NCBI RefSeq assembly: GCF_964656455.1
Contig: NC_135720.1
Coordinates: 107,768,696 to 107,832,695 of the forward strand
DNA from: Halichoerus grypus
Lineage: Eukaryota; Chordata; Mammalia; Carnivora; Phocidae
Reading direction: 5' to 3'
Length of the DNA: 64,000 nt
Each line of letters opens with the position of its first letter. The stretch's first letter is position 1. Shown one piece after another: positions 10,484 to 21,825 of this stretch. Made by a program: the position numbers and the translations under genes. Under the pieces are notes generated by a model that was not told the origin of the DNA, made no database searches, and saw only the letters and a list, made by a program, of their open reading frames with translations.

Positions 10484-10733
10484 CTTACCAGATTTAGTAA
10501 AAACAAAAAGAACACAAGCACAAAACCAAAAAAGCAAGCAAAAAAAAATCACAAAACCCAAACCTGGAATGCCCAGTTAAAATTGCGTTTTAGAGAACCA
10601 GTGAATGATTTTGTAGTATAAGTATGTCCCAGGGATATACTTATGTTTGGGATATACTTGTGCTACACAATTTTTTGTTGTCTCTCTCAAATTAAAATAG
10701 AACTAGCAGTTCCGTGTTTTATCTGGCAAACTT
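10484..10733. mobile_element. Long inverted-repeat (fold-back) DNA element
   Basis: The left arm contains taccagatttagtaaaaac, ggaatgcccagttaaaattg and gtagtataagtatgtccca. The right arm reads back as the reverse complement: tgggatatacttgtgctaca, tctcaaattaaaatagaact, tatctggcaaac. The arms are about 110-120 bp with a short centre near 10630-10650. This matches a known type of palindromic mammalian DNA-transposon relic, but I cannot name the family. Confidence 0.75.
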
Positions 10734-11139
10734 ATCCCTGTTTTTTGAGCTTTGTGTTGGGGTCACACGTAGATGAAGTGCTGCTGTTGTGAACACTCCC
10801 CCTTCCAGACAGTTCCCAAAATGTTCACTTCCTATTCATCTTATTATGATTCTTGGGGGAGCCTGCCATTAGAAGTCTCTATTAAAACATATGCTTATTT
10901 AATCCTATTTCTCTAGTTCTGGATTCAAAGCCACGGCCTCACCAGTCCCAGAGCAGATGAACGTTTATAAGCCTGTGCTTTAAAACCACACCACAGAGTT
11001 TATGAAATTCTGAAGATCTGCTGCCTACTGGTCTCCTCCCTCTCCTTCCATCATGCTTCTCTATTTGCTCCCCTTTAAAAGAGAATTTTCAGATTAGCCT
11101 TTTCTGAGTCTCCTTTAGGAAGAGCCATGACAGCTTTCC
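10734..11139. other. Unassigned DNA
   Basis: No open frame of note and no recognised repeat. Confidence 0.5.
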
Positions 11140-11420
11140 ACCAAGTTCATGTTCTTCAGGTGTTCTGCGATCTCTCTTACAGATTCTATCAACAGGTTTG
11201 GAATAAAAGCCAGGCCGATCGCTCTTCAGTTCTTAGGCTCCTCTGCAGGCTTTTATAATAAGTCATACATTTTGGCCAACATTTCTGCAATTTCACCCTT
11301 CAGAGCTCTTGGGTGGATGCCATCTGGTCAGCAGGATTTATTTACATCTAATTTTTCTTTCTTTCTTTTTTTTTTAGGATTTATTTACATCTAATTTTTC
11401 AATTAGGTCTAGACTGTCTC
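11140..11420 (-). mobile_element. CR1/L3-like LINE fragment, minus strand
   Basis: Read on the minus strand, sequence near 11345-11300 encodes a decayed PDGIHPRAL, the GPDGIHPRxL block of CR1/L3-clade reverse transcriptases. Further remnants continue upstream with stops and a few readable stretches. It is ancient and inactive. Interrupted by the direct-repeat event at 11333-11400. Clade call is inference from this one block. Confidence 0.6.
11333..11400. repeat. Direct repeat flanking a pyrimidine tract (tail-only insertion?)
   Basis: A 25-bp direct repeat is exact at 11333-11357 and 11376-11400 (starts aggatttatttacatctaa). Between the copies is an 18-nt tract of T with a few C. This looks like a TSD around a poly(T), that is, a reversed poly(A) with no body. 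Simple tandem duplication is the alternative. Confidence 0.8.
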
Positions 11421-11644
11421 ATTTGTTTACCACTATTTCATCTACAACCCATGTCTTGCCTGCTTCAAAAGATACTCTGAGGGGTAGAAAACTCCCTCCT
11501 GGACTTGCCCAACTGCTAGCAGTTGGTTATCGAGGTTGGCTATGGACTAGGCCCTATAGTAGATGCTAGAAGAAGCTAAGATGTAAAAGATATGGTCCTT
11601 GCCATCAAATAGCTCACAGTCTGGGAAGGAAGATGATAGAAATT
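11421..11644 (-). mobile_element. L2-like fragment, minus strand, with unassigned flank
   Basis: From about 11540: actaggccctatagtagatg, gatatggtccttgccatcaa, atagctcacagtctgggaag. This follows reversed L2 (aggcactgtgctaggc... ggtccctgccctcatggagc). The first ~100 bases are unassigned. Confidence 0.5.
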
Positions 11645-12060
11645 CTTTCAGCTGCAAGTAAGAGAAAATTTAGCTGAAAGTGGATTAAATAAATGAGTCT
11701 TTAATTTATTTATTTATTATAATAAGCAGTCTGGAGGCAGGTGAATGCTGATGTTGATTTAGCTGCTCCTTAGGAACCAGGCCCCATAGGTCCATTTTTA
11801 GTTACTGGCTTCTCATCTTTGTGCTCTTTGCCTCATGGTCACAAAATAGCTGCTGCAGCCCCAAGCATCAGGCCTCTGCTTGAGGCTGGAACAAAAAGGA
11901 AGGGCAGGACACCGTTTCTGTCTCTTTCATTGGAAAGAAGCGCCTCTCACCCTACCCTTGCCACTCCTCCCAACCAACCATACAAGACCTGAGTTCATCT
12001 ATCGTTGGCAACAACACGTGTCACATGGCCACCCAAGCAGTAAAACATGCTGAGAACATG
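11645..12060. repeat. Unassigned interspersed repeat, copy 2 of 4
   Basis: It starts ttcagctgcaagtaagagaa and passes through a t-rich 'tttaatttatttatttatta' stretch, then ctgcagccccaagcatcagg and the end cacgtgtcacatggccaccc. The same layout occurs at 415, 17660 and 22370. Family not named. Confidence 0.55.
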
Positions 12061-14244
12061 AGTGTTTAGGCTTTCCAGACTCTTCGGTGGAGGTAGGCAA
12101 GGTTGGGAATGGGGTGTTTGATTAGCTAGCCAACAGCATCGCCTTGGAAGGGAAGCCATAAACACGCCAATGTCACTGACAGCCTAAGGCAGTTTCAACG
12201 CCAGAGGAGTAGCACAGATTCGGACCCAGCAAATCAATTTTTCACTGCCTTCTTGTTTTACATGGAGTTCAGAAGGAAAACAATTGTTCATGAACTGGGA
12301 TAGCCATGGAACTTAAGTTGTGCCAGGAAAGCTGGATGAGAATTAGACATTGTTGGGTCAAGGACATTCTAGGTCAGGGAAATAATGGAAAGGACTAGAG
12401 ATGGGGACACAACTGTTTTGAAGGGCAGTGAGCATGGAGTGTGGGCTCATGCAGAGTAGAAATGTACACAAAAGACTGCTTTTGGTTAGTTTTCCAGTAG
12501 CTGCACTCTTGAGTTTGTCAGAAGCTGTAGCTTGCCTTACATGCATGGAGAAGGGTAAGCACTATGTATGGAGCAAGTTCCCAGCAAAGTTCGCTTCAGA
12601 TATGCCATGTTTCCCTATATCCTCTTCATGGGCTCTGAGCAAGCACATTTCTGACTTGCTTGTGCTGAAGAGTCTCTTTGGCCCCCACTCCAGCTACTGC
12701 CCAACTAGTCCTTGTTTCTGGAGCTCACCCTTCTACTTCTTATCTTTGTACTCCTTTACATCTCTGGAATGGTTCCATTTCCTTGATCCACATTGGGATG
12801 TTGTTCTTTGTGTTCAGATGTTGGCAATTACATACCCTCTCTAGACTTGACCTTTTTTGGACCATTAACAACCCTGCCCACACTCAGTGAGCTCTTGACA
12901 ACTGGTAACCCTAGGCTTCACACTTGAAATCTAATCTTGGCCACCATCCTTGACCCAACCCTTCAACTAGACTTGGTCAGGCTATTCATCCAGTATTTAG
13001 CTAGGGCTCAACAGCTCTGAATGCCAGGCAAAGCATTTGTTCTTTATCCAATAGGCATAAAATAGTCATTGAAAGCCTTGGTTGGGAGAATCCAAGTCAG
13101 GAAAAGATGTGTTAGGAAGCTCTCTTGACAGTGGCATTTAGAAGAGATTGGGGCAATGAGCAGACCAATCAGAAGGCTGCTGGAGTAGCTTATACAGATC
13201 TGGACTGGGCAGGGGCAGGACACATCCCTGATAAAAGAAAAATATGAGAGGATGTGGCAGTGGGATTTGGGACATGGTGATTTTGATTTGGGAAGAGAAG
13301 AAGAAGCACAAGAGCAAGCTGGTGTTTCTAGTGGGAACTATTATTGGGAATAGCAGATGAGGATCCATTGAACCAGTTTTTGTTTGGTTGGTTTTTAAGA
13401 AGATGCATTTGGATTTGGGCAAGCTTAGTGTGGCATGGCAGCAGGGTTTCTAAGGGAAGACAATGTGGGAGTTGAGGAAAAGGACCCTGGGGAAAAGGGA
13501 AGCTTGTAGGTGTTAACTGGGAACAGCGAGAAAGCTGGGATAGGAAAGAGCAGGGAGAAACAAGGATCCTGGAAGGTCAGGAAGGGGAGGGGAAGTTGGA
13601 GAAGTAGCTGCCGGCAAGCAGGACACGTGAGGGTCTGAGAAACTAGAACAGGAGAGAGTTTCAAAACTGAGGGAATGGCCAGCCGTGGCAGGCCACAAGC
13701 CTCTTCCCTTGCAAGGTAGAGAATTCAAGTCCTTTTGCCGGGTCCTTGTCATTTCTAATTCCAGTCCTGGCCTCATGATAATTAAGAACCTTCTCTCACT
13801 CATCAGTTTTCTCCCTTGGGGTGCTTATTTTTACTTTTGGAGCCAAGTCAGATCTTGCAAGACACTTTTCCAATACATGACCTTAGTTAATTCTGATTTT
13901 CATCTGTCTGTCACAATGAGTGAGTTTCTTCATTCCCCTGATTTGAATGAGTATTTCCGTTTTCAGATTTTTTTTTTTAAACAAGGACAGAAACTCTTAT
14001 GTGACCAAGCAGCAGTGCTGTGACATTTGGTTGCCTTGTAAGGATTTTGTTTGTTTTTGCTTCTTAAACGTTTTTCCTGGACTTCCTGAGAGATGCTAGT
14101 GAAAATTCTTCAGGATTCCTGTGACCTTTTTCCTTCTTTCTATACTTAGCTCATTCTTGTATTTTCTTAGTTCCTACTCAAAGCCTGAGGTATTTTACTC
14201 TGGATTTCTTTTCTCTCTGATTGTTGGAGTTAATTTTGTGTTAT
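12061..14244. other. Long unassigned repeat-poor stretch
   Basis: About 2.2 kb without a repeat I can name. Frames up to 138 codons (12428-12844 plus; 13425-13803 minus) have no family features and overlap one another. 13130-13700 is purine-rich on the plus strand. No exon is supported. It could contain diverged ancient repeats that I cannot recognise by eye. Confidence 0.45.
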
Positions 14245-14425
14245 AATTTTAACAGCAGCTAACATTTGTAAAGTGCTTTACAATTTACAAAGCATGTCAC
14301 ATACATTTTATTACTGTATATTCAAAGTAATTCCATGAGGCAGTTTAGATACAATTGTCCTTGTTTTATCAATGAGGCCTCTGAAGACGCAACTCGTAAT
14401 AGAAGGGGCCCTAGTGATTAAGATC
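14245..14425 (-). mobile_element. MIR-type SINE, minus strand
   Basis: Reversed MIR 3' region: cagcagctaacatttgtaaa, gtgctttacaatttacaaag, taattccatgaggcagttta, then ttatcaatgaggcctctgaa. Confidence 0.65.
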
Positions 14426-14514
14426 CTTGACTCCTTCCTCCCTCCCTCCCTTTTTTCCTTCATTCCTTCCTTCTTTCCCTCCCCCATAATATCACTTCTT
14501 TTTTTCCTTTAAAA
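14426..14514. repeat. Pyrimidine-rich (CTTC/CCTT)n tract
   Basis: Imperfect ttcctccctccctccc and ttccttccttctttccctcc units, followed by a T/A run at the start of an L1M fragment. Confidence 0.8.
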
Positions 14515-15120
14515 AAAGAAAAAAGACAACACAAGATCATTTGAGGAAATTTGGAAAATTCAGAAAAAAATAAAGAAGCAGATACACATTATCGGCCACT
14601 CCACTATCCAGGAACTGCAGCTGTCAGCACTTTGTGGTGTTTCTTTCCAGTCGAATTTCCATGGACAGGTGAAGACTTTACATAATTAAAAACTAACCAC
14701 ATCTTGATGTTTGAGCCTGACTTTTAAGTGTAACAGTATATTGAGAGCATTTCCCCATGCCATTCAACTATTTCAAGATGGATTCTAACGTGGATATTAT
14801 AATAATCGATGTAACCATTCCCCTCTTGCGGGACCCTGGAGTTCTTTCTATTTGTGGCTTGTACAAAAACACTTGTGATGAACATCTTTTATACCATAAA
14901 CACCTATCTGAACGTCTGTGTTCTAAGCATAAAGGTGGCATGTCTGCAGGAAAGAGCCTATCGTTCAACTGCATTTCACAGATGTACCAGCTTTTATTCC
15001 AACAAGAAACATGTATTTGTGCCTATCTTACCACACCTTGCCAGCATTGAATATTATATTTTAAACTAATTGCTAGGTTTATGGATGAAAAACAAAGTTC
15101 CATTGTTTTGTTTTATATTT
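14515..15120 (-). mobile_element. L1M-type LINE fragment, minus strand
   Basis: It follows the antisense 3' region of an old L1: tttggaaaattcagaaaaaa, cactatccaggaactgcagc, gtgtttctttccagtcgaat, gagcatttccccatgccatt, gtaaccattcccctcttgcg, cacaccttgccagcattgaa. Deeply diverged; no coding capacity. Confidence 0.75.
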
Positions 15121-15150
15121 TCTTGTTTTGTTTTATATTTTCTTGTTTTA
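15103..15150. repeat. Tandem 20-bp duplication
   Basis: The unit ttgttttgttttatattttc occurs perfectly at 15103-15122 and 15123-15142, and a third partial copy follows. It lies at the edge of the L1M fragment. Confidence 0.9.
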
Positions 15151-16151
15151 TATTTATATGTTCTTGATAGAACTTTCCCCCTTTGTTATTTGTCTCTTTG
15201 TTAGAGAGTCTATGGTACTTTCATTTTTGTTATTGATATTTAAGGCTTTATATGAATTAAATGCCCCCCTGATTCTTGGTGCTTCCCCAGACACCGCATG
15301 CATTCATACCATCTTCCCCCACCATGGAAACCATGCTGAGAAGGAGATTTCAGCCCACTAGTAGAGGAAAAATAATGAACTGAATCAACTCATACAGAAT
15401 ACATATGATGTATTGGCTCCCTTTCTCCCATCAGCCCTCTTAGGGCCTTGTACTTGGCACAAATCATGTAAGGTAAAAATAGGTGTAGGTATGCTATAGA
15501 TACTTGTAGGATGAGTAAATTCATGTGGTTCCAAGGGATTAAATCAGATTAGGATGAGGATGGAAGGGAGAACTCAGTTGCTCAAAGATGGGATGAGCCC
15601 CAAGCGATGGTGAGATGTCCAGATAGAGACATCCTGGTCTTAGAGAGACTTTAGTACCATCTTAGGGACTGGAATAGATTATTCCATTGCCCCAGAGGTT
15701 TCTTCTCTGCCCATGAATGTAGCTTCAGGCATTATACAAAATTTCTTTTTGGTACCATTGTCCTACGTTGGAAATGGCAAACATATTTCATCCATGAGCC
15801 ACTTCCTGTGGGCTGGTCATGGTTGCCTGTAGGGCTGGTCAAGTAGTATTATGCTGCTGTCTCTGGGTTTTGCAGAGCAGAACATGATGAGCAGTAATGT
15901 CTCCCATGGGTGCTGGAGCAGGGCAGATTCATGTCTGTGTCATCTTTGTCTTAGGAAATCCCTCCAACCCTGTCTCCTGATCCTGCTTACTCATATTGAT
16001 GTTCTTGTAGATTTCCCATTTTGAATCAAGTTATTCTCTCCTCACTTGTTAGATTTGATAGTAGAAAATCACTCTTGCTTTCTCAGTTCCTGACTGGCTC
16101 TAGTTCTTGGGAGTCCCATCAGGGAAGAACTTTCATGGGACTGGGTTCTGG
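15151..16151. other. Unassigned DNA
   Basis: About 1 kb with no recognised repeat or gene. The only open frame of note is 77 codons at 15128-15361, T-rich and without family features. Confidence 0.45.
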
Positions 16152-16162
16152 ATGTGGGTGAC

Positions 16163-17490
16163 TTTTTTTTTTTTTTAAGCAGCTTTATTGAGATATAATT
16201 GACATATCATAAAAATTCATTATTTAAACTGTATAATTGAGTGGTTTCAAAATACATTCATGGAGGTGTACAACCATCACCATAGTCAATTTTATAATAT
16301 TTCTATAACTCCAAAAAGCAGCCACCTACCCTTTCTATTCCTTAGCAGTCACCCTCCCTTCCCAAACCATCCCCCTCCCGAGCCCTAGCAACAGTAATCT
16401 GCTTTCTGTGTTTATAGATTGGTCTATTCTGGACATTTCATATAAATGTGTTTGTGACTAGCTTCTTTCACCTGGCATAATGTTTCTAAGGTTTATCCAT
16501 GCCATGTTGGAGAACGTGTATTTCATTCTTTATTAGTGTTGAATCATATTCCGTAGTATGGATAGATCACATTTTATTTACCAGTTCATCAGTTGATGGT
16601 CGTTTGGGTTGTTCCTACTTTTCGGCTTTTGAGGATAATGCTTTCATGAACGTTCATTACAAGTTTTTGTACAGGAATATGTTTTCATTTCTCCTGAGCA
16701 GGTTATCCTGTGTTTAACCTTTTGAAGAGCTACTAGACTATTATTCTAAGTTGCTGCACCATTTAACATTTCCATCAGCATTTCGTGAGGGTTCCATTTT
16801 CTCCACATCCTCTCCAACACTTATTGTCTGTCTTTTTGATTATAGTTATCCTAGTGGGTATAAAGTGGTATCTCACTGTGTGATTTGTATTTCCCTGATG
16901 ACTAACGATATTGGGCATTCTTTCATCATCTTATTGGTCATTTATTTATCTTTCTTTGAAGAAATGTCTACTCAGATTTTTAACTGGGTTCCTTGTCTTT
17001 TTATTATTGCATTATGAGTTCTTAATATATATCTTGGATATAAATCTCATCAGATATGTGGATTTGCAAAAATTTTCTCCCTTTCTGTGGGCTTTTAGTT
17101 TTCTTGATGGTGTCTCTTGAAGTACAAAAAGGTTTTAATTTTGATGATATCCAATTTACATATTTTTTGCTTCTTTTGGTGCCATATAAGAAACCATTGC
17201 CTATCTAGCGTCATGAAGATTTGTGATTATGTTTTTGTCTAAGAGTTTAGTAATTTTAGCTGTTACATTTAGATGTTTGATATATTTGAGCAAATTTTTG
17301 CACATGGTGTGAGGTAGGATTCCAAATTCATACTTTGCTGGTGGATAAACAGTTATCCCAGCATCATTTAGTAAAAAGATTATTATTTCCCCATTGAATT
17401 ATCTCAGAAACCTTGTTGAAAATTGACTGACTATATATATGGGGGTTTATTTCTGAACCCACAATTTTAATCCATTAGTCTATATGTCAG
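16163..17490 (-). mobile_element. 5'-truncated L1M LINE, minus strand, with probable TSD
   Basis: Starts with a T tract (reversed poly-A), then the antisense 3' UTR: agcagctttattgagatata, caaccatcaccatagtcaat. Next come decayed ORF2 C-terminal sequence (catcagttgatggtcgtttg, catcctctccaacacttatt) and more upstream ORF2 (gtgtgaggtaggattccaaa) to about 17490. The flanks atgtgggtgac (16152-16162) and acatgggtgac (17491-17501) form a TSD with two mismatches. Inactive. Confidence 0.9.
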
Positions 17491-17501
17491 ACATGGGTGA
17501 C

Positions 17502-17659
17502 ATTTAAATTTCCTCCCACATTCTGGGATTCTAGAATTTTATGCAGACTCCTACTAGACCATGTTAGAGAATTTGTTCTTCAATCTATCTAAAAATTCAA
17601 TCCACCACACTTTGATGGAGTTTGCACTAAGCGGACTGATGTTTACCTGATAAAGTTTT
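17502..17659. other. Unassigned DNA
   Basis: Short stretch between the L1M and the next repeat. Nothing recognised. Confidence 0.5.
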
Positions 17660-18045
17660 AGAATGCCTTTGTTTGCAAGTTCTGTGACAGAACTCTTGAT
17701 TCAAGGTGACTTAAGAAATATGGAAACTTAATTGTTTCTTATAATAAGAAATCCAGAAGCTGGTGGCTCTAGGATTAGTTCATTTAGCAGCTCAGTGTTG
17801 ATAGTTCTGTGGTCGGTATCTCTGCAGTTCTCCTGTTCTTTTCCTCATGCAAATTGGTGGCTGTAGGCCAAACATCAGGGCCTCACATAATTGTACCCAA
17901 GGCAAGAAGGAAGGGGGATTTTTTTTCACAGATTCCTCTGTTCTATTAAGAAGGAAAATCTTCCAAGAGGTCAGGCTTTTACCCCATGTGACCAAGATTG
18001 GGTCACACAGTCACCCCAACCACAGAAATGTTGGGAAAGTGAATA
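17660..18045. repeat. Unassigned interspersed repeat, copy 3 of 4
   Basis: The segments ggtgacttaagaaatatgga, gcagctcagtgttgatagtt, catgcaaattggtggctgta and catgtgaccaagattgggtc, then cacacagtcaccccaacc, share layout with the copies at 415, 11645 and 22370. Confidence 0.5.
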
Positions 18046-18779
18046 CAAGCATTCCCAATTCTTAGAAATTAAGCAAAGATGGCAAAGGGGAGAATGGATG
18101 GAAATGACAACAATGTCTGCCTTCTGATTTGGCAAGAGTTGAAGGGGTTGGGATGGATGCGTGTGTGTGTGTGCATCAGGGTGGGGTGGGGGGACAGGAT
18201 AGGAGAGATTTCATGGGGTTGAGAACTGGAATCAGCAGTTCTCCCTTGCATCAATTATATACACAGGATGGAAAGGCCTGGAAATATATGGGAAAACGTG
18301 AGATGGCAGGCAAGAAAACTTGGAAAGAACACCAAATCTGGGAAGTCTAGAGGCAGGGGTCAAAGATGTAGAAAAGAGTCAAGACTGAAACTTGAGCAAA
18401 AACTAGTGAGACTCAGCTAGAACAGTTCCTTAGAACCCCACTTGGTGTGCAGGTTAGCTTTCATGAGCTGGCAGGCACAGGATATTAGTGTTTGGGTCTG
18501 GCCAAAAGACCCAGGAGCAAGGTCACCATTTGTGCTCAGCACTGTGTTAGACAACACAAAGATGTCTAGGGTTGTCTCCGGCCTTCAGGAACTTTTAATC
18601 TCATCATTTATCTAGGGAACACCACTGCCAGTTGTGAAAAAGGAGAAGCCATTCCTGTCTTACACAGGCTGGTTCTCAGGACAGGAAGAGTCCACGTCCT
18701 GCCTCAAAGTTGTAAGCCGGGAAAGCTCAGCTCCTCTGGTACCAGCTCTTAGCCCCAATGACACCAAAAAATGGGACAT
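18046..18779. other. Unassigned DNA with a short (TG)n and a weak L2-like piece
   Basis: A gtgtgtgtgtgtg run lies at about 18160-18172. A reversed L2-like phrase (ctcagcactgtgttagacaa, ccttcaggaacttttaatct) lies at about 18535-18610. The rest is unassigned. Confidence 0.45.
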
Positions 18780-19025
18780 CATTTTTTGAGATAATGCCCG
18801 TGACTAACATTTATTGAGCACTTACTCTTTGTGTAATTTTAATTGTTTCTTTTTCTGTATTACTAAAGCTTTCAATCACTCAATGGATCATATACTTTTA
18901 TTATCATCCCCATTTTATACATTGGAAAACTGAGTCGCTGAGAGGCCAGTCAACTTTCTCAAGGTCTTACACAGGGTCAGGTATTCAATGTCAGGCAGTC
19001 TGATGCCAAAGCTAAGAGGAGGGCA
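18780..19025 (-). mobile_element. MIR SINE, minus strand
   Basis: Reversed MIR: actaacatttattgagcact, ttattatcatccccatttta, aaaactgagtcgctgagagg, ctcaaggtcttacacagggt, gtctgatgccaaagctaa. Confidence 0.8.
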
Positions 19026-19089
19026 GCACTGCTTCCCAGGAGTCAACACCTTTCTGTAGAAAAGACTCTTGTGTATCTAGGAAGGGGGA

Positions 19090-19225
19090 TGCACTGATGC
19101 TGGAGAGCTGTGCTCATCCTATACTGTGTGGTCCTCACCTCTCTGCACCTGTTTCCACTCTTGTGAAATGAGGTGATCATCTGATATGCCCTAGGTCTCT
19201 TCTTGCCTGGAGATCTGTGAACAGT
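19090..19225 (+). mobile_element. MIR-like fragment
   Basis: The segments gtggtcctcacctctctgca and cctgtttccactcttgtgaa, then atgaggtgatcatctgatat, resemble the MIR centre. Diverged and short. Confidence 0.4.
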
Positions 19226-19785
19226 CCTTTAGAAGGTAAGGCAGCCATTGTTGATGCTTGGAAGAAGTTAAACTCCTTCTAGCTCTTAAATTTTAGCTGC
19301 ACTGAATCCTCACAGTCACAGTGACAAAGAGCGTCCAATAAAAACCCCAATCATCATACTGTTGACAGGAACAAGGAGGATTCCTAGTGGGAGGACCAGG
19401 CGCAGGGGTAGGATGTGATAGAGCTGGAGCCAATATGTGTCTCTCATGATTCCTTTACCTTAGGAAGAGGCAGGGATTGTGAGCAGGCCAGTTCATTATA
19501 ACTGTATTTACTGCATTGATTTCCATTGCTTCGATAAGGAAACATTCCAACAGGAGATGCAAGTTGCCTTGGGACCTATAAATCCTGTTGGTACAGCCCT
19601 GGCATTCTCGGTCCAGAGCAGCCAGTGTGTTGGTTTCTTCTCCTATGAAGAGGTATCTCTGATTTTCGGACAGGAAAAGAAGGGCTCAGGGCCATATGGT
19701 GGGAAGTTCTAGCCCTGGGGTCTTGGCCTTGGGAACCTCCCCTGGTGAGGATCTCAGCTTCCCAATCTGTGGACACAAAACACTA
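19226..19785. other. Unassigned DNA
   Basis: A 77-codon plus-strand frame (19479-19712) has no recognisable domain. No repeat is named. Confidence 0.45.
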
Positions 19786-19985
19786 CTGCTAGCAACATGT
19801 TGCTGTGAGTCAGACAGCTGGCTCCACCACTAACCTTGAACAAGATACTGAACCTCTGTAGAGTAGGTTTCTTCATCTGTGAAATGGGGATAATAGTAGT
19901 ACGTATAGAATTACAGTGAAGAGTAAATGAGTTACTCTATATAAAGCAACTGGTTCATGGTAACGTACTATAGAAACCTTGGCTC
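19786..19985 (+). mobile_element. MIR SINE
   Basis: The order gagtcagacagctggctcca, ctaaccttgaacaagatact, tcttcatctgtgaaatgggg, ataatagtagtacgtataga, agtaaatgagttactctata follows MIR. Confidence 0.85.
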
Positions 19986-19989
19986 CAAA

Positions 19990-20125
19990 CATGTTTGTTG
20001 AGCCTAGAAGCTTCCTGAGGGCAGAGATCTTGACTCCCTGATATAACACCACGCCTACAGTATAGGGCGCAGTGCCTGGTTTGTAATAGAGCTTCATGTA
20101 TATTTGTTGAATAAATGTAGAATGA
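19990..20125 (+). mobile_element. L2 3' terminus
   Basis: The segments cttcctgagggcagagatct, cagtatagggcgcagtgcct and tatatttgttgaataaatg match the 3' end of L2. Confidence 0.75.
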
Positions 20126-20495
20126 ATGAGAGTGCTTTGCAAACTGGTAAGTGCAACTCAGGAGAGTGGCAGAATTATTATCTATTACTAGTTGTTATCC
20201 CTGGTTTCTCGGGATTATCAGGTAGCTCAGAACCTGGAGGATACAGGACATCCTGGGTCTGGTTCATTGGTCTGATGTTTCCTGTTAACTTTTCAGGGTC
20301 TTGGGGACCAGTCACTATCATTAGTCAGGGTCTCGAAGGCATAGGTCAATTGAGAGGGAGGAGACAATAGCTCAGTATTGTAGACTCACTGTAAATCTTT
20401 AGCCAAAAACCTCCTTTGTTAGCCAAAGCAGACATCTGCAATGTGAAATCCCCCCATTTGTCAAATTGGTCTTTACACAGTGTAAAAGGCTTTTG
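20126..20495. other. Unassigned DNA
   Basis: Nothing recognised in this stretch. Confidence 0.5.
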
Positions 20496-20635
20496 TGTGG
20501 TGTCTCGTACCTGCTTATGGAGGTAGAATGACAAGGGTGAGGGGACAGAGGCATGGAGAAACCGAGAGGCTTGTCGAAGATCCAAAGCTGAGACTCAAAC
20601 CCAGGTCTCCTAACATCAAACCAGGGACCCTCCTG
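20496..20635 (-). mobile_element. MIR fragment, minus strand
   Basis: The segments catggagaaaccgagaggct, tgtcgaagatccaaagctga and actcaaacccaggtctccta are the reversed 5' half of MIR. Confidence 0.65.
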
Positions 20636-20835
20636 ATTAGCTCACTGGTGTTGCTGGCTAGAACTCTGCCTCTGATAGGACGTGTGCATGTTCTCGGACA
20701 AGTGACTTTTCTCTCTATAAAATGGGAACAGCCGTAAAACCTACCTCCCAGAATTGTTGCAAGAATTATATGAGGTAGTGTGAGAAAAGAGCTTAAGTCA
20801 GAACCTGACATGAAGAAAGTGATCAAGCTTTTGCC
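20636..20835 (+). mobile_element. MIR SINE
   Basis: The segments gctagaactctgcctctgat, gttctcggacaagtgacttt, tctctataaaatgggaacag and attgttgcaagaattatatg give a MIR in the opposite orientation to the preceding fragment. Confidence 0.75.
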
Positions 20836-20924
20836 CCCTTGTAGCCTGTAGCGCCGTATGTCATGTGCTAACAGTATGCAGAGAGATGGCCACATAGGGA
20901 GGGGCGGGAGCACCCATATCTTCC

Positions 20925-21265
20925 CTTAACAAATATTTACTGAGGGCCTCCTATGTACTAGGCGTGGTGCCAGGCACTTGGGTGACAGTGGTGAGCAAAT
21001 GGGGTTGATCTAGTCCAGTGGGACTTAAAATCCATCAAGACAGGCAACTGTTAATGGAATATCCAGAGACAAAGTAAGGCTTGCCCCATCCTTGATACGT
21101 GTATAAAAGGATCCCTCCTTGATACATACAAAAGATAGCATTTACAATACATACACAATTCTGGAGAAGTGAGGTCTAAGCTAAGATCTGAAGGATGTGG
21201 CAGGATTCAGAGGATTAAGAGCCTCGTTGGGCCCAAGATGTCTTGGAAGGTGTGCATGGTGAGCT
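20925..21265 (-). mobile_element. L2 3' portion, minus strand
   Basis: Reversed L2: caaatatttactgagggcct, cctatgtactaggcgtggtg, ccaggcacttgggtgacagt, then gaagtgaggtctaagctaag and atctgaaggatgtggcagg. The middle contains an imperfect local repeat of ccttgatac. Confidence 0.75.
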
Positions 21266-21767
21266 AGACAGGTAGCTGGATCTGTGGTTACAGAGCTCAG
21301 CAGAGAGGCACTGATGAGGATGGAGACTCAGGGCCTGTCATCACACGGGTGGGATTCAACCCATGTGAAATGAGTTTACCCAAGGAGTAAGGAGCTCCAA
21401 GAAAGTGGCTGAGACCAAAGATATATGAGACCTGGTTCCTCCCACTTTGGGGAGCTTGGAGTATTGGCTGGATGGGGCGCGATTTCCCACACTTGGTAAG
21501 TGGCTGGAGGCAAGCTGTCAGAAGCATAAGCCAGAAAGTGAAGAGAGAGTTGGAATCCAGTTAGTTAAGGAAGGATGGAGAAGGGCATATTCTGCTAGCT
21601 GGGCTTCATCAGGAGGAGAGACTGGGTGAGGCTAACAATGCAGAATACACCCAAGATTTCTGTGTTGCCCCAGCAACAGCACCCACAGGCTTTCCAGCAC
21701 CAGGAAAGATTGATGGTGGCCAACGAGTCAGCACCAGAGGCAGATGGCAGTGTGAAAGCCTAGTGCT
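21266..21767. other. Unassigned DNA
   Basis: The first ~100 bp may be the diverged continuation of the reversed L2. The rest is unassigned. Confidence 0.45.
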
Positions 21768-21825
21768 CTCATGTGTGTATGTGTGTGTGTGTGTGCGCGC
21801 ACGCACATGTGTGTATGCACATCTC
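21768..21825. repeat. (TG)n/(CA)n-like microsatellite
   Basis: An alternating purine-pyrimidine stretch: tatgtgtgtgtgtgtgtgcg, then cgcacgcacatgtgtgtatg. It interrupts from TG to CG to CA. Confidence 0.9.
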
